A stretch of DNA of 14,091 bases from an uncultured Opitutia bacterium (GCA_903882335.1 CAIRWP010000156.1:1-14091); one strand, 5' to 3'. Shown: positions 6,443-14,091, counted from the stretch's first letter. Numbers and translations: made by a program. Notes: generated by a model from the letters alone, not told the origin.

Positions 6443-7333
6443 ATGAATCCCGAAGTCGTCCGCGAATACCTCCTGGGGCTGCAGGATCGCCTGTGCGCGC
6501 TCTTCGAGGAGGTCGATGGCCAGGCCAAGTACCAGAACGATCCGTGGACCCGGGCCGAAGGCGGCGGCGGTCGCACCCGCGTCATCGCCGGGGGTGCGGT
6601 GTTGGAGAAGGGCGGGGTGGCCTTCTCGGATGTCCGCGGCAGCAAGTTGCCGCCCTCCGCCACGCACAACCGGCCAGAACTCGCCGGCCGCGGTTTCCGC
6701 GCGATGGGCGTCTCCGTCGTGCACCACCCGCTGAATCCTTACGCTCCCACCTCGCACATGAACGTGCGTTTCTTCTGCACCGACGGGCCCGACCCGGTCT
6801 GGTGGATGGGCGGCGGCTTCGACCTCACGCCCTATTATGGTTTCACGGAGGATGCCGTGTCCTGGCATCGCGCCGCCCGGACGGCCACCGGCGAGCATTA
6901 CGAGAAGTTCAAGGCTTGGTGCGATGACTACTTCCTACTCAAGCATCGCGGGGAGGCCCGCGGCATCGGCGGGGTGTTCTACGATGACTTCACCGAGGGC
7001 GGCTTCGAGGGCGCTTTCGCCCTCATGCGTCGGGTGGGGGACGCCTATGGTCCCGCCTACGCCGAGATCCTGCGCCGCCGGGCCGGCACCCCTTACGGCC
7101 CCAAGGAGGTCGCGTGGCAGGAGGTCCGGCGCGGCCGCTACGTCGAGTTCAACCTTGTCTTCGACCGGGGGACCATCTTCGGCCTGCAGTCCGGCGGCCG
7201 GACGGAGTCCATCCTGATGTCCCTGCCGCCCCGGGTCCAGTGGCGCTACGCCCATCAACCCGAGGCCGGCACCCCGGAGGCAGAACTAATCTCGCATTAT
7301 CTGAAACCGCAGGATTGGCTGAAGGGGTCTTGA
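6443..7333 (+). CDS. hemF: Oxygen-dependent coproporphyrinogen III oxidase
   Basis: This cytoplasmic enzyme oxidatively decarboxylates two propionates of coproporphyrinogen III to give protoporphyrinogen IX, using O2. The 296 residues are close to the E. coli HemF length (299). Family signatures run in order: REYLLGLQDRLCALFEEVDG at the N-terminus; EGGGGRTRV (39-47); SVVHHPLNPYAPTSHMNVRF (91-110); WWMGGGFDLTPYYGF (120-134); KHRGEARGIGGVFYDDF (167-183); and a C-terminal VEFNLVFDRGTIFGLQSGGR. Histidines H95, H105, H142 and H168 occupy the conserved histidine positions. The ATG at 6443 is chosen because the family N-terminus begins there. A GTG at 6374 is in frame but would code through the palindrome and add 23 atypical residues. 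The stop codon overlaps the hemE start by one base (TGATG). Use of HemF and not HemN implies haem synthesis under oxic conditions. Confidence 0.97.
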   Translation: MNPEVVREYLLGLQDRLCALFEEVDGQAKYQNDPWTRAEGGGGRTRVIAGGAVLEKGGVAFSDVRGSKLPPSATHNRPELAGRGFRAMGVSVVHHPLNPYAPTSHMNVRFFCTDGPDPVWWMGGGFDLTPYYGFTEDAVSWHRAARTATGEHYEKFKAWCDDYFLLKHRGEARGIGGVFYDDFTEGGFEGAFALMRRVGDAYGPAYAEILRRRAGTPYGPKEVAWQEVRRGRYVEFNLVFDRGTIFGLQSGGRTESILMSLPPRVQWRYAHQPEAGTPEAELISHYLKPQDWLKGS

Positions 7334-8361
7334 TGAACTCCCGCGACCGCTTCCTCGCCGCCCTGCGCCGCCAGCCCCATGGTCGCGCCCCCGTCTGGAT
7401 CATGCGCCAGGCCGGTCGCTACCTGCCCGAGTATCGGGCCCTCAAGGCCAAGTCCGATTTCGTCACGATGGTCCGTACCCCCGACCTTGCGGTCGAAGTG
7501 ACGCTGCAACCGCTGCGTCGCTTCCCGCAGCTCGACGCCGCGATCCTCTTCAGTGACATCCTGGTGATCCCCGAGGCGTTGGGCGTCGGTTATCGGTTCC
7601 GCGACGAGGGTGGTATCGCCATGGAGCGGGCCTTGGTCACCTCGGCCGACGTCGATGGCTTGTCCGTCGCTGGCGCTGCCGACCGTCTCCACTACGTCTA
7701 CCAAGCCTTGGCCTTGCTGCGCCGCTCGCTCGGGCAGGAGAAAGCTTTGCTCGGCTTCGCCGGCTCCCCGTGGACCTTGGCTTGCTACCTGATCGAAGGC
7801 GGCGGCTCCGAGGATTTCCCCCGGACCAAGGCGATGGTGAAGTCCGACCCTAAGTTGCTACACCGCCTCCTCGGCATCCTCGCCGACGCGGTCGCGGAAT
7901 ACCTGACCCGGCAGTTCGCCGCAGGGGCTGACGCGATTCAGATTTTCGATAGCTGGGCCGGAGCCTTGCAAGGCGCCGATTACGAGGAGTTCTCCTTGCG
8001 CTATATCCGCGCGGTGCTGGAGCGGCTACCCGTCGGCGCCCCGGTCATCCTCTACGCCAAGGGCAAGTCCCCGCAGGCCGCCGCCCTGGCCTCCACGGGC
8101 GTGCCTTGCCTCGGCGTGGATTGGACCATGCCCCTCTCTGGGGTGCGCCGTCTCGCCGGGCGCCCGCTCTGCCTGCAGGGTAACCTCGACCCCGAATTCA
8201 TGGTCGGGGAGCCCGCCGCCGCCCATGCCGCGGCCATGGAGGTCATCGCCGATAACGCGGGTGACCCCGGCCACATCTTCAACCTCGGCCACGGCATCAC
8301 GCCCCAGGCCCGAATTGAGACCTTTCAGGCGGTCTTGGACGCGGTTATCGCCGCCGTTTGA
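7333..8361 (+). CDS. hemE: Uroporphyrinogen III decarboxylase
   Basis: This enzyme removes four acetate carboxyl groups from uroporphyrinogen III to give coproporphyrinogen III, the substrate of the enzyme encoded just upstream. The 342 residues have the standard length. Signature 1 is APVWIMRQAGRYLPEYR (19-35), with the substrate arginines R25 and R29. The essential aspartate is D75 in LFSDIL. Signature 2, GFAGSPWTLACYLIEGGGS (141-159), carries Y152. FDSWAG (205-210) and the conserved histidine H320 in NLGHGI also match. The start is set by the TGATG overlap with hemF and by the family N-terminus; an in-frame upstream extension to 7114 lies inside hemF. GAAGGGG at 7321-7327 is a plausible ribosome-binding site. 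The overlap suggests coupled translation of two consecutive enzymes, in reverse order of the pathway. Confidence 0.97.
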   Translation: MNSRDRFLAALRRQPHGRAPVWIMRQAGRYLPEYRALKAKSDFVTMVRTPDLAVEVTLQPLRRFPQLDAAILFSDILVIPEALGVGYRFRDEGGIAMERALVTSADVDGLSVAGAADRLHYVYQALALLRRSLGQEKALLGFAGSPWTLACYLIEGGGSEDFPRTKAMVKSDPKLLHRLLGILADAVAEYLTRQFAAGADAIQIFDSWAGALQGADYEEFSLRYIRAVLERLPVGAPVILYAKGKSPQAAALASTGVPCLGVDWTMPLSGVRRLAGRPLCLQGNLDPEFMVGEPAAAHAAAMEVIADNAGDPGHIFNLGHGITPQARIETFQAVLDAVIAAV

Positions 8362-8392
8362 CATCTGCCTCCGTCCTGCCTCTTTTGCTCCC

Positions 8393-9418
8393 ATGTCCCG
8401 CAAAGGTATCCTGCTGCTGAATCTCGGTTCCCCGAAGAGCACTTCCGTGCCCGACGTGCGCAACTACCTACGGGAGTTTTTGAACGATGACCGCGTCATC
8501 GATTACCCGGCCCCGCTGCGCTGGCTGTTGCTCGAAGGGATCATCCTGCGCACGCGCCCAAAGAAGAGCGCCGCCGCCTATGCCAGCGTCTGGACTCCGG
8601 AGGGTTCGCCCCTGGTGGTCACGACCGACAAACTACGTGCCAAGCTAGCGAAGGCCACCGGCCTGCCGGTGATCATGGGCATGCGCTACGGCACGCCCTC
8701 CTGTGCCGAAGCCGTGCAGCAGGTGCTTGCCGCCGGCATCGATGACCTGTTCGTGATGCCGCAGTACCCGCACTACGCGATGTCCTCCTACGAGACTGTC
8801 GTCGTGAAAGTCCAGGAGGAGCTTGCCCGCCTCGCGCCCGGCGTGAAATACCACGTCCTGCAGCCCTTCTACAATGACCCGGCTTACATCGATGCCTTGG
8901 TTGCGTCCGCCCAGCCTTGGCTGAGCAAGCCGTTCGATAAGCTGCTTTTCTCCTACCACGGCCTACCGGAGCGCCACTTGCGCAAGGGCGACCCGTCGAA
9001 GGCACATTGCATGAAGCGGCCGGATTGCTGCTCGCATTACAGCCCCTGTCAGGCGACCTGCTATCGCCACCAGTGCGTCGAGATGACGCGCCTCTTCGTC
9101 GCCGCCGCCGGCCTCAAGGAGTCGCAATATGAGCTCTCCTTCCAGTCCCGTCTGGCGGGCGAGAAGTGGGTTTCGCCCTACACCGACAAGCGGCTCGAGG
9201 CCCTGCCGGCCGAGGGCACCAAGAACCTGTTGGTCATGTGCCCGGCTTTCACGTCCGACTGCCTGGAGACCCTTGAGGAAATCCGCGAGGAGGGTAAGGA
9301 AACCTTCATCCATGCGGGCGGAGAACACTTCGAGCAGATCCCTTGCCTGAACGATTCGGACCTCTACGTGAAGTACTTGACCGACCGCACGGCGACCTGG
9401 AAGCCGGACCACCGCTGA
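8393..9418 (+). CDS. hemH: Ferrochelatase (protohaem/coprohaem type) with Cys-rich insert
   Basis: This enzyme inserts Fe2+ into a porphyrin to make haem. The protein is 341 residues. The catalytic histidine is H189 in FSYHGLPERH, and the conserved glutamate is E292 in the CPAFTSDCLETLEEI stretch. GILLLNLGSP at the N-terminus and VMPQYPHYAMSSYE (121-134) are typical. Between 206 and 228 there are six cysteines (C206, C212, C213, C219, C223, C228), a pattern I recall from ferrochelatases of Bacteroidetes-like lineages; it could bind a metal or an Fe-S cluster, but that is inference. Because HemF is present, the likely substrate is protoporphyrin IX. The start at 8393 matches the family N-terminus. 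Its 31-nt leader is pyrimidine-rich without a Shine-Dalgarno sequence. The upstream in-frame extension to 8225 lies inside hemE and is not family-like. Confidence 0.96.
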   Translation: MSRKGILLLNLGSPKSTSVPDVRNYLREFLNDDRVIDYPAPLRWLLLEGIILRTRPKKSAAAYASVWTPEGSPLVVTTDKLRAKLAKATGLPVIMGMRYGTPSCAEAVQQVLAAGIDDLFVMPQYPHYAMSSYETVVVKVQEELARLAPGVKYHVLQPFYNDPAYIDALVASAQPWLSKPFDKLLFSYHGLPERHLRKGDPSKAHCMKRPDCCSHYSPCQATCYRHQCVEMTRLFVAAAGLKESQYELSFQSRLAGEKWVSPYTDKRLEALPAEGTKNLLVMCPAFTSDCLETLEEIREEGKETFIHAGGEHFEQIPCLNDSDLYVKYLTDRTATWKPDHR

Positions 9419-9439
9419 GCGGCCTTGCCCTGGGGGCGG

Positions 9440-9470
9440 GGCGGGTTTAGGTCTGCCGGGCTTACCCGCC
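9440..9470 (+). promoter_or_regulatory. Short hairpin abutting the aminotransferase start codon
   Basis: GGCGGGT (9440-9446) is complementary to ACCCGCC (9464-9470), leaving a 17-nt loop, and the second arm touches the ATG at 9471. In mRNA it could hide the start region. In DNA this GC-rich, such a 7-bp match may be chance. It lies in the 52-nt gap after hemH. Confidence 0.2.
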
Positions 9471-10628
9471 ATGCCCGCCACCGCCCGCCGCCTCGAAGGT
9501 TTCACTGAGTCCGTCATCCGAGGGATGACGCGTTTGGCCAATCAGCATGGGGCCTTGAACCTCTCCCAAGGCTTCCCGGATTTCGACCCACCCGAGGCCT
9601 TGCTGGCCGCGCTGGAGCGCGCCACGCGGGGGCCGCACCATCAATACGCCGTCACCTGGGGCGCCCCGCGTTTCCGCCAAGCCCTCGCCACCAAGGTCAA
9701 CCGCTGCACTGGCCTGTCGCTCGATCCGGATCAGCATTTCGTCGTCACCTGCGGCAGCACCGAGGCGATGATGGCCGCGATGATGACGGCGTGCGACCCG
9801 GGCGACAAGGTCATCGTCTTCTCGCCGTTCTACGAGAACTACGCGGCCGACGCCATCCTCTCGGGCGCGGAGCCGATCTTCGTGCCGCTGCGGGCGCCGG
9901 ACTTCACGTACGACCCCGCCGAGCTGGCCCGGGCGTTCGAGCAGAAGCCGAAGGCCATCATCGTCTGCAACCCCTCCAATCCTTGCGGCAAGGTCTTCAC
10001 ACGCGCCGAATTGATGGAAATCGTCGGCCTCGCGGAGCGGCATGACGCGTTCGTCATCACCGACGAACCCTACGAGCACATCGTCTACGCCCCGCACGCG
10101 CACGTCCATGTCGCCGCCTTGCCCGGGGCCTTCGAGCGCACCATCACCTGCAACTCGCTCTCGAAGACCTACTCGATCACCGGCTGGCGCCTCGGTTACG
10201 TGCAGGCTGCCCCGCACATCATCCAGCGGGCCCGCAAGGTCCATGACTTCCTGACCGTCGGCGCCGCCGCACCCCTGCAGGAGGCGGCCGTCGCCGGGCT
10301 CGAGCTGCCGATCTCCTACTACCAGGAGATGGCCGCCGGTTATGCCCGCAAGCGCGCCTTGTTCAGCGGTCTCCTCGCGCAGACCGGACTTAAGTACACC
10401 GAGCCGCAGGGGGCGTATTACTCGCTCCTCGACATCTCGCCCCTCGGTTTCAAGACCGACACCGAGGCCGCGGAATGGATGGTCAAGGAGGTCGGCCTGG
10501 CCGGGGTGCCAGGCTCGAGCTTCTTCCGGGAGCCGGAGCACCGCTACATCCGTTTCCACTTCGCCAAGAAGGAGGAGACCCTGTTGGCCGCCGGCGAAAA
10601 ACTCGTCCGCCTCGCCCGGGGGCGCTGA
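9471..10628 (+). CDS. Class I/II PLP-dependent aminotransferase
   Basis: A 385-residue fold-type I aminotransferase. The PLP lysine is K232 in NSLSKTYSITGWRLGY. D198 and Y201 (ITDEPYEH) and N170 (CNPSNPCGK) would hold the cofactor ring, and R361 (RYIRFHF) should bind the substrate carboxylate. LSQGFPDFDPP (31-41) and HQYAVTWGAPRFRQA (57-71) are typical of the broad group that includes methionine, kynurenine/glutamine and aspartate-type aminotransferases. The exact amino donor cannot be read from the sequence. It follows hemH by 52 nt on the same strand and may share its transcript, but has no obvious role in haem synthesis. The start is the first ATG after hemH that fits the family N-terminus; no Shine-Dalgarno sequence is seen. 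Confidence 0.92.
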   Translation: MPATARRLEGFTESVIRGMTRLANQHGALNLSQGFPDFDPPEALLAALERATRGPHHQYAVTWGAPRFRQALATKVNRCTGLSLDPDQHFVVTCGSTEAMMAAMMTACDPGDKVIVFSPFYENYAADAILSGAEPIFVPLRAPDFTYDPAELARAFEQKPKAIIVCNPSNPCGKVFTRAELMEIVGLAERHDAFVITDEPYEHIVYAPHAHVHVAALPGAFERTITCNSLSKTYSITGWRLGYVQAAPHIIQRARKVHDFLTVGAAAPLQEAAVAGLELPISYYQEMAAGYARKRALFSGLLAQTGLKYTEPQGAYYSLLDISPLGFKTDTEAAEWMVKEVGLAGVPGSSFFREPEHRYIRFHFAKKEETLLAAGEKLVRLARGR

Positions 10629-10658
10629 GCGGCCCGGACTCGCCCCGCGAAGAGACTT

Positions 10659-11606
10659 TTACTTCAGGCCGGCCGAACGGTGCAGGCGGGCGACTTCCTC
10701 GTCGGTCAGGGCCCGGTCGAAGACGGCGAGGCCGGCGAGCCGGGCTTTCAGGGCTTCGCCCAGCATGCTGCCGACCGCGTAGCGGGCGCCGACGGTGAAG
10801 TTGGCGCCGCCGCCGGGCTTGGTGGTGGCGTGCTTGGCGGGGTCGTAGGCGAAGATGCCTTTATCGTAGAAGTAGGGGTTGATCCCGCGATGCCCGCCGT
10901 CGGGTCCTTCCTTCGTGAAGTAAGGGTCATCCCGTTTATCCTGCTTCGCGTCGACCTCGCGGACCTCAAGGACGCCGTTGTAGTACGCTTTGATCCAGCG
11001 GCCATCGTAGGTGAAGGCGAGGGTGATCCATGCACCCATCGGCAGGCGGGTGCGGTTGGCGGCGTAGTCGGCGCACCAAGGGAGCGCGGAGCCGTCGGCG
11101 CGCCGGGAATGGCCGCCCAGACCGGAGATATGGGGCGTCAGCTGCCCCGGACCTCCGTAGGTCGGCATGTTCAACAGCATCGCGTATTGCCGGGTGCCCG
11201 TGTCGTCGAAGGCGCCTTTGCCCTCGCTCCACATGCCAGCGATGGTCGCGCCGCGTTTGAGCTCATCCATGCGCACCACCGCGAATACCGATACGCGCGC
11301 GTTCGGGCCGGCGATGTTCAGGTCGCCGGTCCGGGCGTAAGGAATCTCCAGGTAGTGCTGGCCGAGGAAGTGGGCCGAGTAGCCTGAATAGGACCCACCT
11401 TCCGCGCGCGGGATATCCGGGCCGACGGTCGTGAGCGGGTGCTTGTCCTTTGTGCCCTGGGAGAGGCGCGGGGTCGTCGGCTCCTCGCCGAAAGTCCAGA
11501 ACGCGACCAAGCCGGAAGTCTTGGTCACCACCGAGGCGTCGCCCGTCGGGGTCGGCGCGGCGAAGCTTGCGAGGGTGAGAAGGGGGACGAGGACGAAGGC
11601 GCGCAT
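10659..11606 (-). CDS. Secreted LamG-like (concanavalin A-fold) protein
   Basis: A 315-residue exported protein. Residues 1-16 form a Sec signal peptide (MRAFVLVPLLTLASFA), with likely cleavage near 16-18. The rest reads as one LamG/laminin-G-like jelly-roll: GLVAFWTFGE near the start, SVFAVVRMDE in the middle, then WITLAFTYDGRWIKAYYNGV, FTVGARYAVG, and a final LAGLAVFDRALTDEEVARL. This closing motif is the usual LamG_3 signature. No catalytic site is evident; such domains bind carbohydrate or mediate protein contacts outside the cell. It begins 3 nt after the DUF1501 gene ends and is surely its operon partner. It is convergent with the aminotransferase gene, 30 nt apart, with no clear terminator between them. 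Confidence 0.85.
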   Translation of the reverse strand: MRAFVLVPLLTLASFAAPTPTGDASVVTKTSGLVAFWTFGEEPTTPRLSQGTKDKHPLTTVGPDIPRAEGGSYSGYSAHFLGQHYLEIPYARTGDLNIAGPNARVSVFAVVRMDELKRGATIAGMWSEGKGAFDDTGTRQYAMLLNMPTYGGPGQLTPHISGLGGHSRRADGSALPWCADYAANRTRLPMGAWITLAFTYDGRWIKAYYNGVLEVREVDAKQDKRDDPYFTKEGPDGGHRGINPYFYDKGIFAYDPAKHATTKPGGGANFTVGARYAVGSMLGEALKARLAGLAVFDRALTDEEVARLHRSAGLK

Positions 11607-11609
11607 GGT

Positions 11610-12872
11610 TCAGGCGAACAGGGCCGCGATGGGTTTGCCGCCGTCGGTCACCGGCACCGGCCGGGCGCCATCCTTCAGGTCCGCGTGGGTGTCGACCCCG
11701 AGGGCGGTCAGGATGGTGGCATGGAAGTCAGGCACGCTGACCGGGTCCTGCAGCACCTTCTTCGACAAGTCATCGGTGACGCCGTAGGCGCCGCGGTGGC
11801 GAAGCCCGCCTCCGGCCAGCACCATCGAGAAGGCGGAGCCCTGGTGGCCGCGGCCACCGCGACCGTCGAACTCCGCCGGTCGGCCGAATTCGGTCGCGAC
11901 CACGATGAGCGTCTTGTCGAGCAGGCCTTTCGACTTCAGGTCCGTCGTGAGCGCGGCAAGGGCATGGTCCAGTTCGCGGATCAGCGTGTGCTGATGGGTG
12001 ATCCCATCGTTATGGACGTCCCAGCCGGTGCCGTTGATGAAATTGAGGTTATGCGAGACTTCGATGAAGCGCACGCCGCCCTCGATCAGGCGCCGGGCGA
12101 GTAGGCAACGCTGACCGAACTCGCCACCGTAGGACGCCCGTAGGTCGGCCGGTTCCTTCGCGAGGTCGAAATGCCCCATGAACGCGGGCCCCGCCAGCCG
12201 GAAGGCCTCCCGCTGGGCGTCGGCGTATTCGGCCATCGCGGAACCCGCCGACGCCTCGCCCGTGCCGGCGAGTAGCGCGCGCCGAGCGGACTCCCGATCA
12301 CTCGTCAGTCCCTCGGGGCGAGTGAAGCCCGCGGGCCCGGTCTGCGTGTCCACCAGGTAAACATAGCCGTCCTTCACGCCGAGGAAGCCCGGGCCGCGAC
12401 TGACGTTGGGGAAACCGATGAGCATGTAGGCCGGGACCTTCGGGTCGACGGCCCCGCGGCGGTGCGCGACGATCGAGCCGAGCGAGGGGTAGAGGGCGTT
12501 GCCGCTGACCATGCGGCCCGTGTGGACCAGGTTCGTGGCGAAAGCGTGCTCGTCGATGACCTTGTGCTGCACCGAGCGAACGGCCGTCATGTGCTCCATC
12601 AGCTTGGCCGTCCGCGGGAGGTGTTCGCAGACGCGGACGCCCGCGACGGAGGTCTCGATGGAGGGGTAGAGCGAGCCGGCCTTCTTCTTGGCAGACTGGT
12701 TATCGCCGACCGCCTTGGGGTCGAAGGTGTCGATCTGGCCCATGCCTCCGCCGAGCCAGATGAAGATGCAGTGCTCGGCCTTGCCCTTGGGCAGGTGGAG
12801 GGGGGTGGCTCCGGGCAGCTGCGCGGCGAAGGGCGCAAGCCCCAGGGCGGTGAGGAAGGTGCGGCGGTCCAT
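11610..12872 (-). CDS. DUF1501 family protein with twin-arginine signal
   Basis: A 420-residue member of the DUF1501 family, which has an alkaline phosphatase/sulfatase-like fold and is abundant in Planctomycetes and Verrucomicrobia. The N-terminus MDRRTFLTALGLAPFAAQLP is a Tat-type signal (RRTFL), predicting export of a folded protein. Family motifs are FIWLGGGMGQIDTFDPK (37-53), GWDVHND (283-289), VVATEFGRPAEFDGRGGRGH (324-343) and VLAGGGLRHRGAYGVTDD, then PVSVPDFHATILTALGVD near the C-terminus. In the third motif the family commonly shows GRDH; here it is GRGH, so one likely metal-ligand aspartate is missing. The start at 12872 is preferred because it puts the signal at the N-terminus; the frame is open to 12923 but that would overlap the upstream gene. 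Function in this family is unproven. It begins 4 nt after the DUF1553 stop codon. Confidence 0.9.
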   Translation of the reverse strand: MDRRTFLTALGLAPFAAQLPGATPLHLPKGKAEHCIFIWLGGGMGQIDTFDPKAVGDNQSAKKKAGSLYPSIETSVAGVRVCEHLPRTAKLMEHMTAVRSVQHKVIDEHAFATNLVHTGRMVSGNALYPSLGSIVAHRRGAVDPKVPAYMLIGFPNVSRGPGFLGVKDGYVYLVDTQTGPAGFTRPEGLTSDRESARRALLAGTGEASAGSAMAEYADAQREAFRLAGPAFMGHFDLAKEPADLRASYGGEFGQRCLLARRLIEGGVRFIEVSHNLNFINGTGWDVHNDGITHQHTLIRELDHALAALTTDLKSKGLLDKTLIVVATEFGRPAEFDGRGGRGHQGSAFSMVLAGGGLRHRGAYGVTDDLSKKVLQDPVSVPDFHATILTALGVDTHADLKDGARPVPVTDGGKPIAALFA

Positions 12873-12876
12873 GGGA

Positions 12877-14091
12877 TCAGTGATAGAGGGCTTCGGGGGA
12901 GTTGACGAGCGCCCAGAGGGCATCCTCGGCGCGCTGGCGCCAGCCAGCCTCGAGACGGGAGGTCGCCGGGTCGCCCCGGCGCGCGTCCTCGGATTCTTGC
13001 TGGCGGACCAGCGTGGCGTCCTTGTCCAGGTGATTGGACCACGAGACGTAGTAGGCCGGGCGGCGCGGACCGGGCGTCCGATGTTCGGTGGGCGGCGTGA
13101 TGCGGGTTACGAAGCCTGGTCGGAGGCGATCCGCGTAGCGCTGTAGTTCGGCCGGGGTCGGTCGTCGGGTGAGCACGCGCAGGAAGAGGGTTTCCACCAA
13201 AGCCTCCGGCGAGGTGGCCTCCCGGCAGAGCGCCGTGGCGCCATGGTCGTCGCTCAAGCCCGTGAGCCACGTCCCCATCACGCCGTTGGCCAGGATCGCC
13301 GGTTGCAGGGAGTTGGCGGCGTGGTCGCGCTCGGACAGCGGGTCCGGTCGGCTGGCGCGCCAACCGAAGGCGGCGAGCACGTCGCCGACCGCCTGGATGC
13401 GAGGCAGCGCGAGAGCGGGGCGGTCGCGTTCGTTGGACGTCGAGGTCAGCATCCACGCACGCGTCGGCTGGCCCAGCGAGATCGAGTTGTCGGACTCGCG
13501 GATAGCATCGATGTCGAGGCTGACCTCCTCGGTGCGGAACGGCTTACCGGTCGCGGCGAAGAGCCCGTCGACCACCTGTTCGGCGGTCAGACGGCGCGGG
13601 GCGCGGGCGGCGTAGAGTTCGGGCTGCGTCCGCAGCGACGCATCGTCGGCGCGCTGGTAGGCCTGGGAATTGAGGATGAGTCGGCGGACGTGGTCGGCGT
13701 CGTACCCGCCACGGACCAGTTCGCGCGCCAGCCAGCGGAGCAGGGCGGGGTGGGTCGTGCGGCTACGCTCGAAATCCCCGGACTGCTCGACGAGGCCGCG
13801 GCCCATCAGCTGCGTCCAGAGGCGGTTGGCCATCACCTGGGCGAAGCGTTCGTTCGTTGGCGCGGTCAGCAAGGTCGCCAACCGGTCGCGCGGGTCATGC
13901 GGGTCGCGCGCCAGCGCATCGGCCGCGCTCTCGGTCGCGAACTCCGGGAAGGGCCAGTGCGGCTGGACGGTCGCGCCTGGGGCGAGGGTCACCTCGATCA
14001 GCGGCTTGCGGCCCCCTTCGCGGAGCTTGTCCATCGCCACGCTGCTGGTGGCGGGCACCCGGACGCCCTTGGTCTCGAGCAGCGCCGCCAG
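12877..14091 (-). CDS. DUF1553 (PSD1-type) protein, 5' end off window
   Basis: The C-terminal 404 residues are visible and the frame stays open to the right edge, so the N-terminus (in relatives a signal peptide, often a cytochrome c-like domain, and DUF1549) is outside. A GTG at 14058 is in frame, but codons 5' of it are open and the protein is evidently longer. DUF1553 motifs seen are MANRLWTQLMGRGLVEQSGD, HPALLRWLARELVRGGYD, VRRLILNSQAYQ, RRLTAEQVVDGLFAATG, LFLRVLTRRPTPAE and the ending ALWALVNSPEALYH. Such proteins occur almost always next to a DUF1501 gene, as here, and are thought to act in the cell envelope, perhaps on polysaccharides or through electron transfer; this is family-level conjecture. 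It is the first visible gene of a three-gene operon with 4-nt and 3-nt gaps. Confidence 0.88.
   Translation of the reverse strand: MAALLETKGVRVPATSSVAMDKLREGGRKPLIEVTLAPGATVQPHWPFPEFATESAADALARDPHDPRDRLATLLTAPTNERFAQVMANRLWTQLMGRGLVEQSGDFERSRTTHPALLRWLARELVRGGYDADHVRRLILNSQAYQRADDASLRTQPELYAARAPRRLTAEQVVDGLFAATGKPFRTEEVSLDIDAIRESDNSISLGQPTRAWMLTSTSNERDRPALALPRIQAVGDVLAAFGWRASRPDPLSERDHAANSLQPAILANGVMGTWLTGLSDDHGATALCREATSPEALVETLFLRVLTRRPTPAELQRYADRLRPGFVTRITPPTEHRTPGPRRPAYYVSWSNHLDKDATLVRQQESEDARRGDPATSRLEAGWRQRAEDALWALVNSPEALYH

Noticed and set aside
9462..10559. Minus-strand ORF of 365 codons opposite the aminotransferase gene
   Set aside because: Antisense shadow of a clear PLP enzyme; composition biased, with no motif.
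10629..10658. Terminator between the convergent aminotransferase and LamG genes
   Set aside because: The 30-nt gap has no stem of useful length; only a short ACTTTTA run is seen.
11439..12104. Plus-strand ORF of 221 codons opposite the LamG and DUF1501 genes
   Set aside because: Lies across two well-supported minus-strand genes and has no recognisable features.
12873..12923. Longer start for the DUF1501 protein
   Set aside because: It would bury the twin-arginine signal 17 residues inside and overlap the DUF1553 gene.

Overview
This is a GC-rich window that most resembles a chromosome of Verrucomicrobiota, possibly an Opitutales-type lineage. That assignment is an inference. It rests on the clustered DUF1553 (PSD1-type), DUF1501 and LamG-type genes at the right end, which are typical of the Planctomycetes-Verrucomicrobia group, on high GC, and on many start codons with no Shine-Dalgarno sequence. 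No rRNA, tRNA, CRISPR array, transposase or phage gene is visible.

Layout, left to right. (1) 1-640, minus strand: the first 213 residues of an uncharacterised protein with an N-terminal membrane anchor, running off the left edge. (2) 763-5512, plus strand: a compact four-gene operon that accounts for every enzymatic step of trans-4-hydroxy-L-proline breakdown to 2-oxoglutarate: epimerase, FAD-dependent cis-4-hydroxy-D-proline dehydrogenase/oxidase, pyrroline-4-hydroxy-2-carboxylate deaminase, and 2-oxoglutarate semialdehyde dehydrogenase. Neither a transporter nor a regulator lies beside it. (3) 5519-5616: an extragenic element between convergent genes, made of two opposed arrays of five G-triplets and five C-triplets, both with an exact 6-nt period. 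(4) 5623-6297, minus strand: a YugP-like membrane protein whose HExxH metallopeptidase motif is replaced by RLAGH. (5) 6443-9418, plus strand: hemF, hemE and hemH, three enzymes of late haem synthesis, preceded by a 22-bp perfect palindrome at 6403-6424. (6) 9471-10628, plus strand: a class I/II PLP aminotransferase. (7) 10659-14091, minus strand: a tight cluster transcribed as DUF1553 protein (5' end off the window), DUF1501 protein with a twin-arginine signal, then a secreted LamG-like protein.

Most genes are ordinary, well-recognised families. The hydroxyproline operon would feed carbon and nitrogen from collagen-like or plant/algal hydroxyproline-rich material into the TCA cycle. The haem genes use the oxygen-dependent HemF, so the organism probably lives at least partly aerobically; protoporphyrinogen oxidase must be encoded elsewhere. 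The items most worth a second look are the mirrored G/C-triplet element, the apparent YugP pseudo-peptidase, the palindrome before hemF, and a Lys-to-Met change at the usual cofactor-binding position of the semialdehyde dehydrogenase. I see no clear evidence of an entirely new multi-gene system here.
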